This document shows, one piece after another, positions 43,644 through 52,280 of a stretch of DNA of 64,000 nucleotides. Source of the stretch: CAVQCT01 sp964371785 (GTDB taxonomy: Bacteria; Zixibacteria; MSB-5A5; GN15; FEB-12). Each line of letters begins with the position of its first letter. The stretch's first letter is position 1. The stretch covers positions 124,001 to 188,000 of the forward strand of contig CAYJOL010000007.1 in assembly GCA_964371785.1 (NCBI GenBank), given 5' to 3'. Below the pieces are notes generated by a model that saw only the letters and a list, made by a program, of their open reading frames with translations, did not search any database and was not told the DNA's origin. The position numbers and the translations under genes were made by a program.

Positions 43644-44126
43644 TCAGCCGTTTTCCCGGAAATGATTTTCCTGTTCCCGTGTCTGCAGGTCTTTCAAGCC
43701 GTTGAGCGTCGCTTTCACGACGTTATTGGGATTACGGCTCCCCAGAACCTTGGTCAACACATCCTGCACGCCGAGCGATTCAAGGATAACGCGCACCGCG
43801 CCGCCGGCGATTACGCCGGTACCGGGCGAAGCCGGACGCATCATCACCGTGGTGGCGCCGTACTGCCCGTCTATCTTGTGCGGAATGGTGCCGTTAACCA
43901 CCGTAACCGCGGTCATTGTCTTCTTTGCGGCTTCGGTAGCTTTGCGAATGGCATCCGATACTTCGGGCGCCTTTCCGTGACCGATACCGACTTTCCCTCG
44001 CTTGTCACCGACAGCTACCAGAGCCGTGAAACTGAATCTCCGTCCACCCTTGACCACTTTGGCCACGCGGTTGACATGGATGACTCTTTCTTCGAACTCA
44101 AAGCTGTCATTTTCGAACTTTGCCAC
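43644..44126 (-). CDS. rpsE: 30S ribosomal protein S5
   Basis: 160 residues. Double-stranded-RNA-binding-like N-terminal domain (FEERVIHVNRVAKVVKGGRRFSF) and C-terminal domain with GTGVIAGGAVRVILESLGV. Helps translational accuracy and helicase activity at the mRNA entry. Length is normal. Confidence 0.96.
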   Translation of the reverse strand: MAKFENDSFEFEERVIHVNRVAKVVKGGRRFSFTALVAVGDKRGKVGIGHGKAPEVSDAIRKATEAAKKTMTAVTVVNGTIPHKIDGQYGATTVMMRPASPGTGVIAGGAVRVILESLGVQDVLTKVLGSRNPNNVVKATLNGLKDLQTREQENHFRENG

Positions 44127-44158
44127 CTAAACCTCTTATATCAAATAGGAGTGAATTC

Positions 44159-44533
44159 TCAAAATTTCAATCCGCCTTCGCGCGCACCATCGGCCACGGC
44201 TTTGACCCGGCCGTGATAGCGCGAGATATTACGGTCGAACACTACCGACTCGATACCTTTTTCTTTGGCCAGCTTAGCCAGGACCTTGCCAACCATTTTG
44301 GCGGCCTCGGTCTTGGTCATATCATTCTTTATCTCCGGCTTGACCGTCTTGGAATTGCTGGAGGCCGATGCCAGGGTGACACGGTTGGTGTCATCGACAA
44401 TCTGCGCGAACACATTCTTCAATGACTTGGCCACGGTCAAACGCGGGCGGTCAGGGGTGCCGACCACTTTGGCACGGACGCGTTTGCGCCGGCGAGCCTG
44501 TTTTTTGTCTTTTACTATATTATTGTCTGCCAT
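44159..44533 (-). CDS. rplR: 50S ribosomal protein L18
   Basis: 124 residues. Basic N-terminal arm (KKQARRRKRVRAKVVG) then the 5S rRNA-binding domain (RPRLTVAKSLKNVFAQIVDD, VVFDRNISRYHGRVKAVADG). Forms the 5S RNP with L5. Normal place between rplF and rpsE. Confidence 0.96.
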   Translation of the reverse strand: MADNNIVKDKKQARRRKRVRAKVVGTPDRPRLTVAKSLKNVFAQIVDDTNRVTLASASSNSKTVKPEIKNDMTKTEAAKMVGKVLAKLAKEKGIESVVFDRNISRYHGRVKAVADGAREGGLKF

Positions 44534-44549
44534 AGTTCATACCACTCTA

Positions 44550-45089
44550 TTAACCAGCGGTCTTTCCGGCTTTGCTGCGGACCTGCTCGCCGACATAACG
44601 CACGCCTTTGCCTTTGTAAGGCTCCGGCTTGCGCAGGGAGCGGATTTTCGCGGCCACCTGTCCGACCAGTTCTTTGTCGATACCGTCTATAATGATGCGG
44701 TTCTCTTTGGGCACGACTTCGACTTTGATTCCCTCCGGAGGCTGGAACACTATCGGGTGGGAGTAGCCCAGATAGATCATCAAAATTTTGCCCTTCAACT
44801 CGGCACGGTAACCGACACCGATCATCTGCAGCTCTTTGGTGTACCCCTTGGTAACGCCAACGACCATATTATTGAGCAGGGCACGAGTCAGACCGTGCAG
44901 CGCCCTGTGCTCTTTGTCGTCGGATGGACGGGTCACCAGGATATGGTTGTCCTCCAGAGCGGCGGTGATATCCGAATGGATTTCGCGGGCAAGTGTCCCC
45001 TTGGGGCCGGTGATAGTCACCGTCTTGCCTTTGATATCGACTTTCGTCTTATCCGGAATCGGAATCGGGCTTTTTCCTACGCGCGACAT
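44550..45089 (-). CDS. rplF: 50S ribosomal protein L6
   Basis: 179 residues. Two repeated alpha/beta domains; MSRVGKSPIPIPDKTKVDI at the start and KPEPYKGKGVRYVGEQVRSKAGKTAG at the end are typical. Sits near the sarcin-ricin loop. Confidence 0.97.
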   Translation of the reverse strand: MSRVGKSPIPIPDKTKVDIKGKTVTITGPKGTLAREIHSDITAALEDNHILVTRPSDDKEHRALHGLTRALLNNMVVGVTKGYTKELQMIGVGYRAELKGKILMIYLGYSHPIVFQPPEGIKVEVVPKENRIIIDGIDKELVGQVAAKIRSLRKPEPYKGKGVRYVGEQVRSKAGKTAG

Positions 45090-45105
45090 CGTTCAAATCC
45101 TTTCT

Positions 45106-45507
45106 TTACCAACACTTGCAGATGACCTCGCCACCGACACCCTTTTTGGCGGCATCGAAATTGGTCATCAACCCCTGTGAAGTGGAGATGATCAACATGC
45201 CGCGAACATTATGGATAGTGGCGCGCACCTGTTCGGCGTCGAAATACTTGCGCAGGCCCGGGCGCGACTGACGCGTCAGACCCTTCAGCACCGGTTCGTC
45301 TTTTCTACTGTACTGCAGGTAAACCCGCAGGATGCCTTGTTTGTTGTCCGGCAATTCGACCATATCCCGGACATAGTGATGTTCCTGCAGGATACGGACA
45401 ACCTCGCGTTTGAGGTTGGAGGCCGGAATATCGACGGCATTCTTCTTTGCGGCCGAGGCGTTACGAATCCTCGTCAACAAATCAGCAATGGGGTCGGTCA
45501 TACTCAT
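45106..45507 (-). CDS. rpsH: 30S ribosomal protein S8
   Basis: 133 residues: MTDPIADLLTRIRNASAAKK near the start and GLRKYFDAE, RGMLIISTSQGLMTNFDAAKKGVGGEVICKCW at the end (the usual C-terminal VGGEVLC block, here ending in Cys-Lys-Cys-Trp). A central 16S rRNA assembly protein and operon regulator in E. coli. Starts with an ATG whose GGGAG is 10 bases upstream. Confidence 0.96.
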   Translation of the reverse strand: MSMTDPIADLLTRIRNASAAKKNAVDIPASNLKREVVRILQEHHYVRDMVELPDNKQGILRVYLQYSRKDEPVLKGLTRQSRPGLRKYFDAEQVRATIHNVRGMLIISTSQGLMTNFDAAKKGVGGEVICKCW

Positions 45508-45543
45508 AAAATCGTTACTCCCAAAACTAATTTAATAATTCGT

Positions 45544-45729
45544 CTACCAACTGGCCTTTACGACGCCAGGAATGTCACCGGCAAGCGCCATCTCACGGAA
45601 ACAGATACGGCAGAGTCCAAACCGACGCAGGAAAGCCCTGGGGCGTCCGCAACGGCGGCAACGGTTATAAGCACGGACCTCGAATTTCGGTTTGCGCTTC
45701 TGTTTTTCAACAAGACATTTCTTAGCCAT
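45544..45729 (-). CDS. rpsN: 30S ribosomal protein S14, zinc type
   Basis: 61 residues, the short zinc-ribbon form: Cys24-x2-Cys27 and Cys40-x2-Cys43 (CRRC, CRIC). The ATG at 45729 has AGGAG 4 bases upstream; longer readings include unrelated sequence. Located between rplE and rpsH. Confidence 0.95.
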   Translation of the reverse strand: MAKKCLVEKQKRKPKFEVRAYNRCRRCGRPRAFLRRFGLCRICFREMALAGDIPGVVKASW

Positions 45730-45736
45730 TGGTCTC

Positions 45737-46276
45737 CTACTTACGGAAGGGCATGCCCAGTTCTTCCAGGAGCTGCCGCGCTTCGGCATCCGTCCTGGCG
45801 GTGGTAGCTATGGTTATGTTCATGCCGCGTATTTTTTCGACTTTATCATAATCTATTTCAGGAAAGATCAACTGTTCCTTGAGGCCGAGGTTATAGTTCC
45901 CGCGTCCGTCGAAAGCCTTGGCGCTGATGCCGCGGAAATCGCGGATTCGGGGAATCGCCACATTGACCAGCCGATCGAGAAACTCATACATCGCGTCACG
46001 TCGCAGTGTCACCATGCAGCCGACCGCCACGCCCTGACGCAGCTTGAAATTGGAGATTGATTTTCTGGCCTTGGTCAACGCCGGTTTGCGGCCGGTAATA
46101 AGGGCCAGGTCGGCTACCGCCGCCTCGAGCAGTTTCGCGTTCTGGGTTGCTTCGCCCACCCCGATATTGACCGTAATCTTGGTCAGCTTCGGCACCTGCA
46201 TCACTGATGAATACTTGTTTTCCTTCATCAGCTTGGGCCGAATCTCCGTCACGTATTTATCCTGTAATCTTGCCAT
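45737..46276 (-). CDS. rplE: 50S ribosomal protein L5
   Basis: 179 residues. PKLTKITVNIGVGEATQN and RDFRGISAKAFDGRGNYNLGLKEQLIFPE are L5 signatures. Binds 5S rRNA and contacts the P-site tRNA. The start could be GTG at 46279 instead of ATG at 46276; AAGGA lies upstream. Confidence 0.96.
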   Translation of the reverse strand: MARLQDKYVTEIRPKLMKENKYSSVMQVPKLTKITVNIGVGEATQNAKLLEAAVADLALITGRKPALTKARKSISNFKLRQGVAVGCMVTLRRDAMYEFLDRLVNVAIPRIRDFRGISAKAFDGRGNYNLGLKEQLIFPEIDYDKVEKIRGMNITIATTARTDAEARQLLEELGMPFRK

Positions 46277-46288
46277 CACAACCTATCC

Positions 46289-46606
46289 TTAAATCTGTTC
46301 ACCGGTCTTGCGGTCTACGCGAACCTTGACAGTCCGTCCGCCTTCGTTGATAACCGCGGTCGAGATCTTGGTGGGCCCGTTCAGGGTCGAGCTGTACAGG
46401 GCGACATTGCTCACATGGACCGGGGATTCAATCGATATCACGCCGCCTTTGGGGCTCTTCTGGGTCGGACGCTGATGGCGCTTTCTCATGTTTACGCCTT
46501 CGACCAAGACCATTTGTTTTTTAGTGTCGACGAACAACACCTTGCCCGTCTTGCCCTTATTCCGGCCGGTCCGGACGTATACGGTATCACCTTTTTTGAT
46601 ATTCAT
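46289..46606 (-). CDS. rplX: 50S ribosomal protein L24
   Basis: 105 residues. KOW motif at the N-terminus (IKKGDTVYVRTGRNKGKTGKVLFVD) and the NMRKRHQRPTQKSPKGGVI block. One of the two assembly initiators of the 50S subunit. Normal length. Confidence 0.96.
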   Translation of the reverse strand: MNIKKGDTVYVRTGRNKGKTGKVLFVDTKKQMVLVEGVNMRKRHQRPTQKSPKGGVISIESPVHVSNVALYSSTLNGPTKISTAVINEGGRTVKVRVDRKTGEQI

Positions 46607-46621
46607 TGCAGCATCTTCCTC

Positions 46622-46987
46622 TTATAGAACCTCAGGCGCGAGGGACACGATTTTCATGAACTGTTTTTCGCGGAGTTCACGGGCGACCGGACCGAAAATA
46701 CGCGTACCGCGGGGCTCCTTCTGTTCGTTGATGATGACCGCGGCATTGTCGGAGAAACGAATGACGGAACCGTCTTTGCGTTTCAGACCGGATTTTGTGC
46801 GGACCACCACCGCCTTGCACACTTCGGATTTTTTTACCGTGCCACCGGGAATCGCTTCTTTGACGGCGACCACGATTATGTCACCGATAGCCGCGTATCT
46901 CTTACGGCTCCCGAGGATGCGGAAACACATCACCTTCTTGGCGCCCGAATTGTCCGCCACCGATAGGACCGTGAATTCTTGTATCAT
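46622..46987 (-). CDS. rplN: 50S ribosomal protein L14
   Basis: 121 residues: MIQEFTVLSVADNSGAKKVMCFRILGS and the C-terminal GTRIFGPVARELREKQFMKIVSLAPEVL. A five-stranded barrel at the subunit interface. First gene of the spc part, directly after rpsQ. Confidence 0.97.
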   Translation of the reverse strand: MIQEFTVLSVADNSGAKKVMCFRILGSRKRYAAIGDIIVVAVKEAIPGGTVKKSEVCKAVVVRTKSGLKRKDGSVIRFSDNAAVIINEQKEPRGTRIFGPVARELREKQFMKIVSLAPEVL

Positions 46988-47008
46988 CTGTCTGTACCCT
47001 TTCGGAGC

Positions 47009-47275
47009 CTATTCGGCCTTCTTCACGATTTCAGTCAGCCGCCAGCGCTTGTTTTTTGAGAGCGGCCGTGTTTCCATCACCCGCACCACATCGCCGATGT
47101 GCGCCTCATTCTTCTCGTCATGAGCATAGAGCTTGGAGAAGGTTCTGAATATCTTTTCATAAAGCGGATGGCGCATGGTCCGATCGACCCGGACGATAAT
47201 ACTCTTATCCATCTTGTCCGATATCACCGTGCCGACACGCACCTTCCTATAGTTTCTTTTGCTTTCTTCAACCAT
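47009..47275 (-). CDS. rpsQ: 30S ribosomal protein S17
   Basis: 88 residues. OB-fold: YRKVRVGTVISDKMDKSIIVRVDR with the GDVVRVMETRPLSKNKRWRL signature. Binds 16S rRNA in the 5' domain; 14 bases after rpmC. Confidence 0.96.
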   Translation of the reverse strand: MVEESKRNYRKVRVGTVISDKMDKSIIVRVDRTMRHPLYEKIFRTFSKLYAHDEKNEAHIGDVVRVMETRPLSKNKRWRLTEIVKKAE

Positions 47276-47289
47276 CTATAACTCCAGTA

Positions 47290-47553
47290 TTACTCTTTTG
47301 CTTTCTCTTTCGAGCCGGATTGAGGCAGAATGGACGTCTTGCTTTCAGCCAGGCGTCGGATCCCCTTAGCGTCTTCGTTGAGGACCGTCTTTATCTTGGC
47401 AACTTCGCGACGAATCTGCCGCAGGCGAAGCGGGTTATCCAGAGACTTCAGCGATCTGCGCATATTGAGATTGAACAACTCGTCCATCAGGTCGTTGTAC
47501 TTGTGCTGGAGTTCATCACTGGTCATATCACGAAGCGTACGAATCTTTAACAC
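47290..47553 (-). CDS. rpmC: 50S ribosomal protein L29
   Basis: 87 residues, somewhat longer than usual (about 65): the core helical part (KIRTLRDMTSDELQHKYNDLMDELFNLNMRRS, RRQIRREVAKIKTVLNE type) plus a ~20-residue charged C-terminal tail. Near the exit tunnel, contacts SRP/trigger factor in E. coli. Confidence 0.93.
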   Translation of the reverse strand: MLKIRTLRDMTSDELQHKYNDLMDELFNLNMRRSLKSLDNPLRLRQIRREVAKIKTVLNEDAKGIRRLAESKTSILPQSGSKEKAKE

Positions 47554-47555
47554 GA

Positions 47556-47978
47556 TCAGACTCCTTCCGTGTCGGCTCTGGTGACGAACTTGCTCTTCAG
47601 GGGCAGTTTGTTGGCGGCCAGCCGCATGGCTTCGCGAGCCAGCGCTTCGGTCACGCCCTCGATCTCGAAGAGCACCCGTCCCGGCTTGATCACCGCCACC
47701 CAGTATTCAGGGGCGCCTTTGCCCTTACCCATGCGGGTCTCGGCAGGCTTTTTGGTGACCGGTTTGTCGGGGAAAATGCGAATCCAGATTTTGCCACCGC
47801 GCTTGATATATCTTGTCATCGCCACACGAGCCGCTTCGATCTGGCGGTTGGTAAGCCAGCATGGCTCCAGGGCCTTGAGACCGAATTCGCCGAAATCGAC
47901 AGACGAGCCGCCTTTGGCTTTCCCCCGCATGCGACCGCGCTGCTGCTTGCGGAATTTGGTCTTTTTGGGCATTAACAT
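47556..47978 (-). CDS. rplP: 50S ribosomal protein L16
   Basis: 140 residues beginning MLMPKKTKFRKQQRGR. The leading MLMPK mirrors E. coli MLQPKR, and GGAG lies 9 bases before the first ATG, so that start is used rather than the internal Met. It helps tRNA binding at the A site. Confidence 0.97.
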   Translation of the reverse strand: MLMPKKTKFRKQQRGRMRGKAKGGSSVDFGEFGLKALEPCWLTNRQIEAARVAMTRYIKRGGKIWIRIFPDKPVTKKPAETRMGKGKGAPEYWVAVIKPGRVLFEIEGVTEALAREAMRLAANKLPLKSKFVTRADTEGV

Positions 47979-48004
47979 TTATTTATTCTCCAACTCAATC
48001 ACTG

Positions 48005-48949
48005 TTATTCCGTTTTATCCGAGGATGCCGGAGCATCACCTTTAGGGCCGCGATCGCGTCGGACCTCGCCGGCCGGCCGTGAAGCCGAGCTCGAGCGGCC
48101 CGGACCGCCGGAATCACTCCGCGGAGCCCTTTCGGGGCGACGACCTCTCGGAGCGGCCTGACCGCCCTCGGGTCCTTCGCCCGGTCTACGACGGACACGT
48201 CCGCGAGGACGCTTGTGGCCGCGATCGCCGTGAGGGCGACGGCCGCCGGGTCCCTGAGAGGGACCACCAGATTGCTCCGGTTCTTTCGTGGCTTCTTCGT
48301 CCCGTTCGTAGAAGTTTCCGGTCTCCAGGACTTCGCCCCGGCAGATCCACACCTTGACGCCGATGCAGCCATAAGTGGTGTGCGCGGTCGAAGTGGCATA
48401 GTCAATATCAGCTCTAAGGGTATGAAGCGGCGTGCGACCTTCTTTGTACTTCTCAGTGCGTGCGATTTCAGCACCACCGAGGCGTCCGGCGCACTGGACC
48501 TTCACGCCGAGCGCACCCATCTTCATCGTAGCGGCCAGCGCCTTCTTGAGCGCTCTGCGGAAGGAGACACGCCCTTCCAACTGACGAGCAATGGAGTCGG
48601 CCACCAGTTGAGCATCAAGCTCAGGTTTTCTTACCTCGACGATATTAAGCAGGATATCCTTTTTGGTCAGCATCTGGAGTTCTTCGCGAAGTTTATCAAC
48701 TTCGGCTCCCTTGCGTCCGATAACGATACCGGGACGGGAGGTATGAATATCCACCGTCACGCGCTTGGGCGCCCGCGCGATCATGACCTTGGCGATACCG
48801 GCGTTATCCAGGCGCTTGCTGATGTATCGCTTGATCATCATATCTTCATGAATCAGATCGGCAAAATTGCGATCCGGGGCATACCATCGACTGTTCCACG
48901 ACCTGATGATGCCGAGACGTAAACCTATGGGATGTGTCTTCTGTCCCAA
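48005..48949 (-). CDS. rpsC: 30S ribosomal protein S3 with long disordered tail
   Basis: 314 residues. The first ~211 are a standard S3 with KH domain (RPGIVIGRKGAEVDKLREEL) and C-terminal domain (GIGVKVWICRGEVL type). The final ~100 residues are an Arg/Gly/Pro-rich low-complexity extension (blocks of RRP, GGR, RGR). S3 is usually 205-235 residues. S3 forms part of the mRNA entry helicase, so a long basic tail would lie at the mRNA entrance. Its reading frame is unbroken and it overlaps no other gene. Confidence 0.95.
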   Translation of the reverse strand: MGQKTHPIGLRLGIIRSWNSRWYAPDRNFADLIHEDMMIKRYISKRLDNAGIAKVMIARAPKRVTVDIHTSRPGIVIGRKGAEVDKLREELQMLTKKDILLNIVEVRKPELDAQLVADSIARQLEGRVSFRRALKKALAATMKMGALGVKVQCAGRLGGAEIARTEKYKEGRTPLHTLRADIDYATSTAHTTYGCIGVKVWICRGEVLETGNFYERDEEATKEPEQSGGPSQGPGGRRPHGDRGHKRPRGRVRRRPGEGPEGGQAAPRGRRPERAPRSDSGGPGRSSSASRPAGEVRRDRGPKGDAPASSDKTE

Positions 48950-48972
48950 AGTGAGCTCCTTAAAAAATCGAA

Positions 48973-49545
48973 TTACTCTTCGCTATTTTGTTTTGCTTTG
49001 GCGGCCGGTTTTGTTTTCGCTTTGGAACCGGTTGCCTTTTTGGCGCCGCTTTTGGCCTTGGCTTTCGCTTTGGTCGCGGTCGATTTCTTCGTGGCGCGCT
49101 TCTTGTCCGTCGATTTTGTCTTGCGGTCCGCTTTGTCACCGGCTTCATCAACCTTGGCAGCCTTCGTCGCAGCACGCCGCGGCGCGGCAACAGCCGCCGC
49201 CTGACCCTCGATCTCGATCGTCAGGTGACAATAGCGCTTGTAATAACGATACACGCGTCCCATTGAGCGAAACCGAATGCGCTTCGCCATGGGAGCGGCA
49301 TCGACCAGGATCTTCTTGATCGTCAGGTCCTCGGGACGCAAATGGTCTGTACCCTCTTTGGACAGGACATTTGCCGCCGCCGATTTGAGGGTCTTGGCCA
49401 TATGGCGGGCGGCCACCCTAGGCGTATAGTTTAGAATACCCAGCGCCTTCTCAACCGGCATGCCTTTGACAAGGTTTGCCACCAGCCGCATTTTGCGCGG
49501 CGGAATACTGACAAAGCGGAGCCGGGCTTTTCCCGTAACGGTCAT
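48973..49545 (-). CDS. rplV: 50S ribosomal protein L22 with Lys/Ala-rich tail
   Basis: 190 residues. The first ~115 are a normal L22 (ARLRFVSIPPRKMRLVANLV, FRSMGRVYRYYKR). The remaining ~75 are a histone-H1-like Lys/Ala/Thr tail (KKRATKKSTATKAKAKAK and similar). Normal L22 is about 110 residues and its loop lines the exit tunnel; the tail would reach the ribosome surface. Four bases after rpsS. Confidence 0.95.
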   Translation of the reverse strand: MTVTGKARLRFVSIPPRKMRLVANLVKGMPVEKALGILNYTPRVAARHMAKTLKSAAANVLSKEGTDHLRPEDLTIKKILVDAAPMAKRIRFRSMGRVYRYYKRYCHLTIEIEGQAAAVAAPRRAATKAAKVDEAGDKADRKTKSTDKKRATKKSTATKAKAKAKSGAKKATGSKAKTKPAAKAKQNSEE

Positions 49546-49548
49546 AGC

Positions 49549-49845
49549 TTACTGCGCTCCTTTCAGAGCGGAGGCGCGTTCGGTCAACTTACCGCCGTGA
49601 CCGCGGAATGTCCGGGTAGGGGCAAACTCACCGAGCTTGTGGCCGACCATGTTCTCGGTAACGTAGATAGGAACAAACTTGTTACCGGTGTGAACGGCGA
49701 ACGTATGCCCAACAAATTCCGGCAGAATCGTTGAACGGCGTGACCATGTTTTGATCACTTTCTTTTCGCCGGTGTCGTTGAGCATCTGAACCTTCTTCGC
49801 CAGATGGTCATCGACGAACGGTCCTTTTTTAAGCGATCGAGGCAT
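49549..49845 (-). CDS. rpsS: 30S ribosomal protein S19
   Basis: 98 residues: MPRSLKKGPFVDDHLAKKV and TWSRRSTILPEFVGHTFAVHTG. Head protein bound to S13 near the tRNA. Normal length. Confidence 0.97.
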   Translation of the reverse strand: MPRSLKKGPFVDDHLAKKVQMLNDTGEKKVIKTWSRRSTILPEFVGHTFAVHTGNKFVPIYVTENMVGHKLGEFAPTRTFRGHGGKLTERASALKGAQ

Positions 49846-49861
49846 CTATTACTCTCCGTCC

Positions 49862-50692
49862 CTATATTTTCACTCGCCGATCCTGAACAAGATGATCGGT
49901 CGACTTCCGTTTACTTCTGGTCTTGTATCCTTTGGTCGGCTTGCCCCACGGAGTGCAGGGGTGACGGCCGCCCGAGGTCCGGCCTTCACCACCACCCATG
50001 GGGTGGTCGACCGGGTTCATCGCCACACCGCGAACCGATGGACGAATGCCTCTCCAGCGCGAGGCGCCGGCTTTACCGTACACGATATTCTTGTGGTCAA
50101 GATTGGAGACCTGACCGATGGTCGCATAGCACTTTTCCGGGACGGTACGCATTTCACCCGACGGCATCTTCAGCGTAACTTTGCCGCCTTCTTTGGCTAC
50201 CAGCTGGCAGAATGAGCCGGCCGAACGGGCCATCTGCCCACCCTTGCCCGGGCGCAATTCGATATTGTGAACTGTAGTACCTAGCAACATCTTCCCCAGC
50301 GGCATAGCGTTACCGATCCGGTTCTCGACTGACTCGCCGGACATCAGCTGATCGTCAACTTTCAACGTATCCGGGGCGACGATATATCTCTTTTCACCGT
50401 CGGCGTAATGTAACAGCGCGATGCGGGCGGAACGATTCGGATCGTATTCAATCGAAGCCACGCGAGCCGGGATATTGTACTTGTTCCGCTTGAAATCGAC
50501 CACGCGGTACATTCGCTTGTGACCGCCTCCGCGGCAGTATGCCGTGACCCGCCCCTTGTTGTTGCGGCCACCCGATTTTCTAATCGGCTTCAGCAGGGAC
50601 TTTTCAGGGACGGACGAAGTAATCTCATCGAACGTCGGGACCGCGCGGAACCGCAGCGACGGGGTAATGGGACGAAATTTCTTAACAGCCAT
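49862..50692 (-). CDS. rplB: 50S ribosomal protein L2
   Basis: 276 residues starting MAVKKFRPITPSLRF; GRNNKGRVTAYCRGGGHKRMYR and RGVAMNPVDHPMGGGEGRTSGGR are the L2 signatures, the second near the peptidyl-transferase centre. ATG at 50692 is chosen, with GGTGG 5 bases upstream, over one four codons earlier. Confidence 0.97.
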   Translation of the reverse strand: MAVKKFRPITPSLRFRAVPTFDEITSSVPEKSLLKPIRKSGGRNNKGRVTAYCRGGGHKRMYRVVDFKRNKYNIPARVASIEYDPNRSARIALLHYADGEKRYIVAPDTLKVDDQLMSGESVENRIGNAMPLGKMLLGTTVHNIELRPGKGGQMARSAGSFCQLVAKEGGKVTLKMPSGEMRTVPEKCYATIGQVSNLDHKNIVYGKAGASRWRGIRPSVRGVAMNPVDHPMGGGEGRTSGGRHPCTPWGKPTKGYKTRSKRKSTDHLVQDRRVKI

Positions 50693-50710
50693 CGTATCCA
50701 CCAACCTTCA

Positions 50711-51004
50711 CTAAATATTCTCAAACATGGAGATTACCTCACCCTTCTTGAGCCTCACGATGGCTTTCTTCCAGGTCGAGGTTTTACCGACTATATATCT
50801 CGTGCGCCGCTTTTTGCCGGGCACGACGAGTGTCCGAACGGTGTCGACTTTCACTTTGAACAGGCGTTCGATTGCCATTTTAATGGTGTGCTTGTTCGCG
50901 TTCTTATCGACTTCGAACACATACTCGTTATTAAGCGTGCGAAGAAGCGTCGAGCGCTCCGTCGCCTTGTGCGTCTTTATAATCTGGCGTGCATCAAGAC
51001 TCAT
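50711..51004 (-). CDS. rplW: 50S ribosomal protein L23
   Basis: 97 residues, ending near residue 80 with VGKTSTWKKAIVRLKKGEVISMF. Located at the tunnel exit, a docking site for trigger factor. Overlaps rplD by 4 bases (translational coupling). Confidence 0.96.
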   Translation of the reverse strand: MSLDARQIIKTHKATERSTLLRTLNNEYVFEVDKNANKHTIKMAIERLFKVKVDTVRTLVVPGKKRRTRYIVGKTSTWKKAIVRLKKGEVISMFENI

Positions 51005-51624
51005 CCGAACACCTCATGCACTTTCTCCAGGCCGGCTTTGGTCACAATGACATAATCCGCATAAAGCAGATCATAGCCGTTTGCCAGGGCGGCGCGGACA
51101 TATTTCACCTTCTGCAGGTTACCGCAGGACAACTGACACTTTTCGTTCCTGCCTTCATCCAGAATCAGGCACTTTTTGTCGGCCGCATCGAATTTGGACA
51201 GAACACCAAGAATCGCCTTGGTCTTTATTTCTGCAAGCTCGATCTGATCGACTACCCGGATCCGGCCGCTCTTAGCTTTCTGGGAAAAGACCGAACGGAT
51301 GGCCAGCTTCTTCATCTGTTTAGGCATCTCGCACCCGTAGAGACGGGGCGAAGGACCAAATACGATACCACCGTGACGCCACACCGGCGAACGGCTCGAG
51401 CCCGAACGGGCGTGACCGGTTCCCTTTTGCCGCCACGGCTTCTTGCCGCCGCCGCTCACATCCCGGCGAGTCTTCACCTGGGCGTTACCCTGCCGTTGCC
51501 GGGCCAGATAGTTCACCACATACTGGTGAACGACGCCTTCATTCGGTTCGACTTCGAAGACGGCCGGTTTCAGTTCAACGGAACCGACCTCGGCGCCTTC
51601 CTGATTGTAAACTTTTACATTCAT
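51001..51624 (-). CDS. rplD: 50S ribosomal protein L4
   Basis: 207 residues: MNVKVYNQEGAEVGSVEL and the long internal loop region SGGGKKPWRQKGTGHARSGSSRSPVWRHGG. A tunnel-lining protein; in E. coli it also regulates the S10 operon, which is not evidenced here. Confidence 0.97.
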   Translation of the reverse strand: MNVKVYNQEGAEVGSVELKPAVFEVEPNEGVVHQYVVNYLARQRQGNAQVKTRRDVSGGGKKPWRQKGTGHARSGSSRSPVWRHGGIVFGPSPRLYGCEMPKQMKKLAIRSVFSQKAKSGRIRVVDQIELAEIKTKAILGVLSKFDAADKKCLILDEGRNEKCQLSCGNLQKVKYVRAALANGYDLLYADYVIVTKAGLEKVHEVFG

Positions 51625-51639
51625 CGTTTATTTCCACCG

Positions 51640-52266
51640 TTAGCGACGATTCGTAGAGCGAATCTTCAGCAACGCCCCGTTGAAACCCGGGACGGCTCCC
51701 TTAACAAGCATTAAGTTCTCGTTCTCAATTATCTTGACCACCCGAAGATTCAGCGTGGTAACCTTGTCTCGGCCGAGACGACCGGCCATGCGCTGCCCTT
51801 TGAATACACGCGACGGGTACGACGAAGCGCCGATTGATCCCGGAGCGCGCCAGCGGTCAGACTGACCGTGCGTAACATTAGCGCCGTTGAAGTGATGACG
51901 CTTCATACCGCCGGCGAATCCAAGACCGCGCGAGACACCGCTCACATCGATCTTTTCGCCCGGCTTGAACATCTCGACTTTGATTTCGGCGCCGACTTCC
52001 AACTGAGCGTCATCGAAGCGAAGTTCGCGGAGATACCGCGTCGGAACGACATTCGCTTTCGCGAAGTGTCCGGCCATGGATTTATTCACGTGCTTCTTCC
52101 GACGCGAGCCAAAACCCACCTGGTAACGAGCGTATCCGTCCTTTTCGACCGTCTTTTTTGCCACTACCGGACAGGGGCCGGCTTCGATTACCGTCACCGG
52201 AACAGCTTCGCCCGACTCCAGGAAAATGCGGGTCATGCCGAGTTTTCTTCCAAAGATTTCCTTCAT
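51640..52266 (-). CDS. rplC: 50S ribosomal protein L3
   Basis: 208 residues: MKEIFGRKLGMTRIFLESGEAVPVTVIEAGPC with the extended loop GMKRHHFNGANVTHGQSDRWRAPGSIG reaching toward the peptidyl-transferase centre. Normal length and position. Confidence 0.97.
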   Translation of the reverse strand: MKEIFGRKLGMTRIFLESGEAVPVTVIEAGPCPVVAKKTVEKDGYARYQVGFGSRRKKHVNKSMAGHFAKANVVPTRYLRELRFDDAQLEVGAEIKVEMFKPGEKIDVSGVSRGLGFAGGMKRHHFNGANVTHGQSDRWRAPGSIGASSYPSRVFKGQRMAGRLGRDKVTTLNLRVVKIIENENLMLVKGAVPGFNGALLKIRSTNRR

Positions 52267-52280
52267 AATGTCTAACCCTG

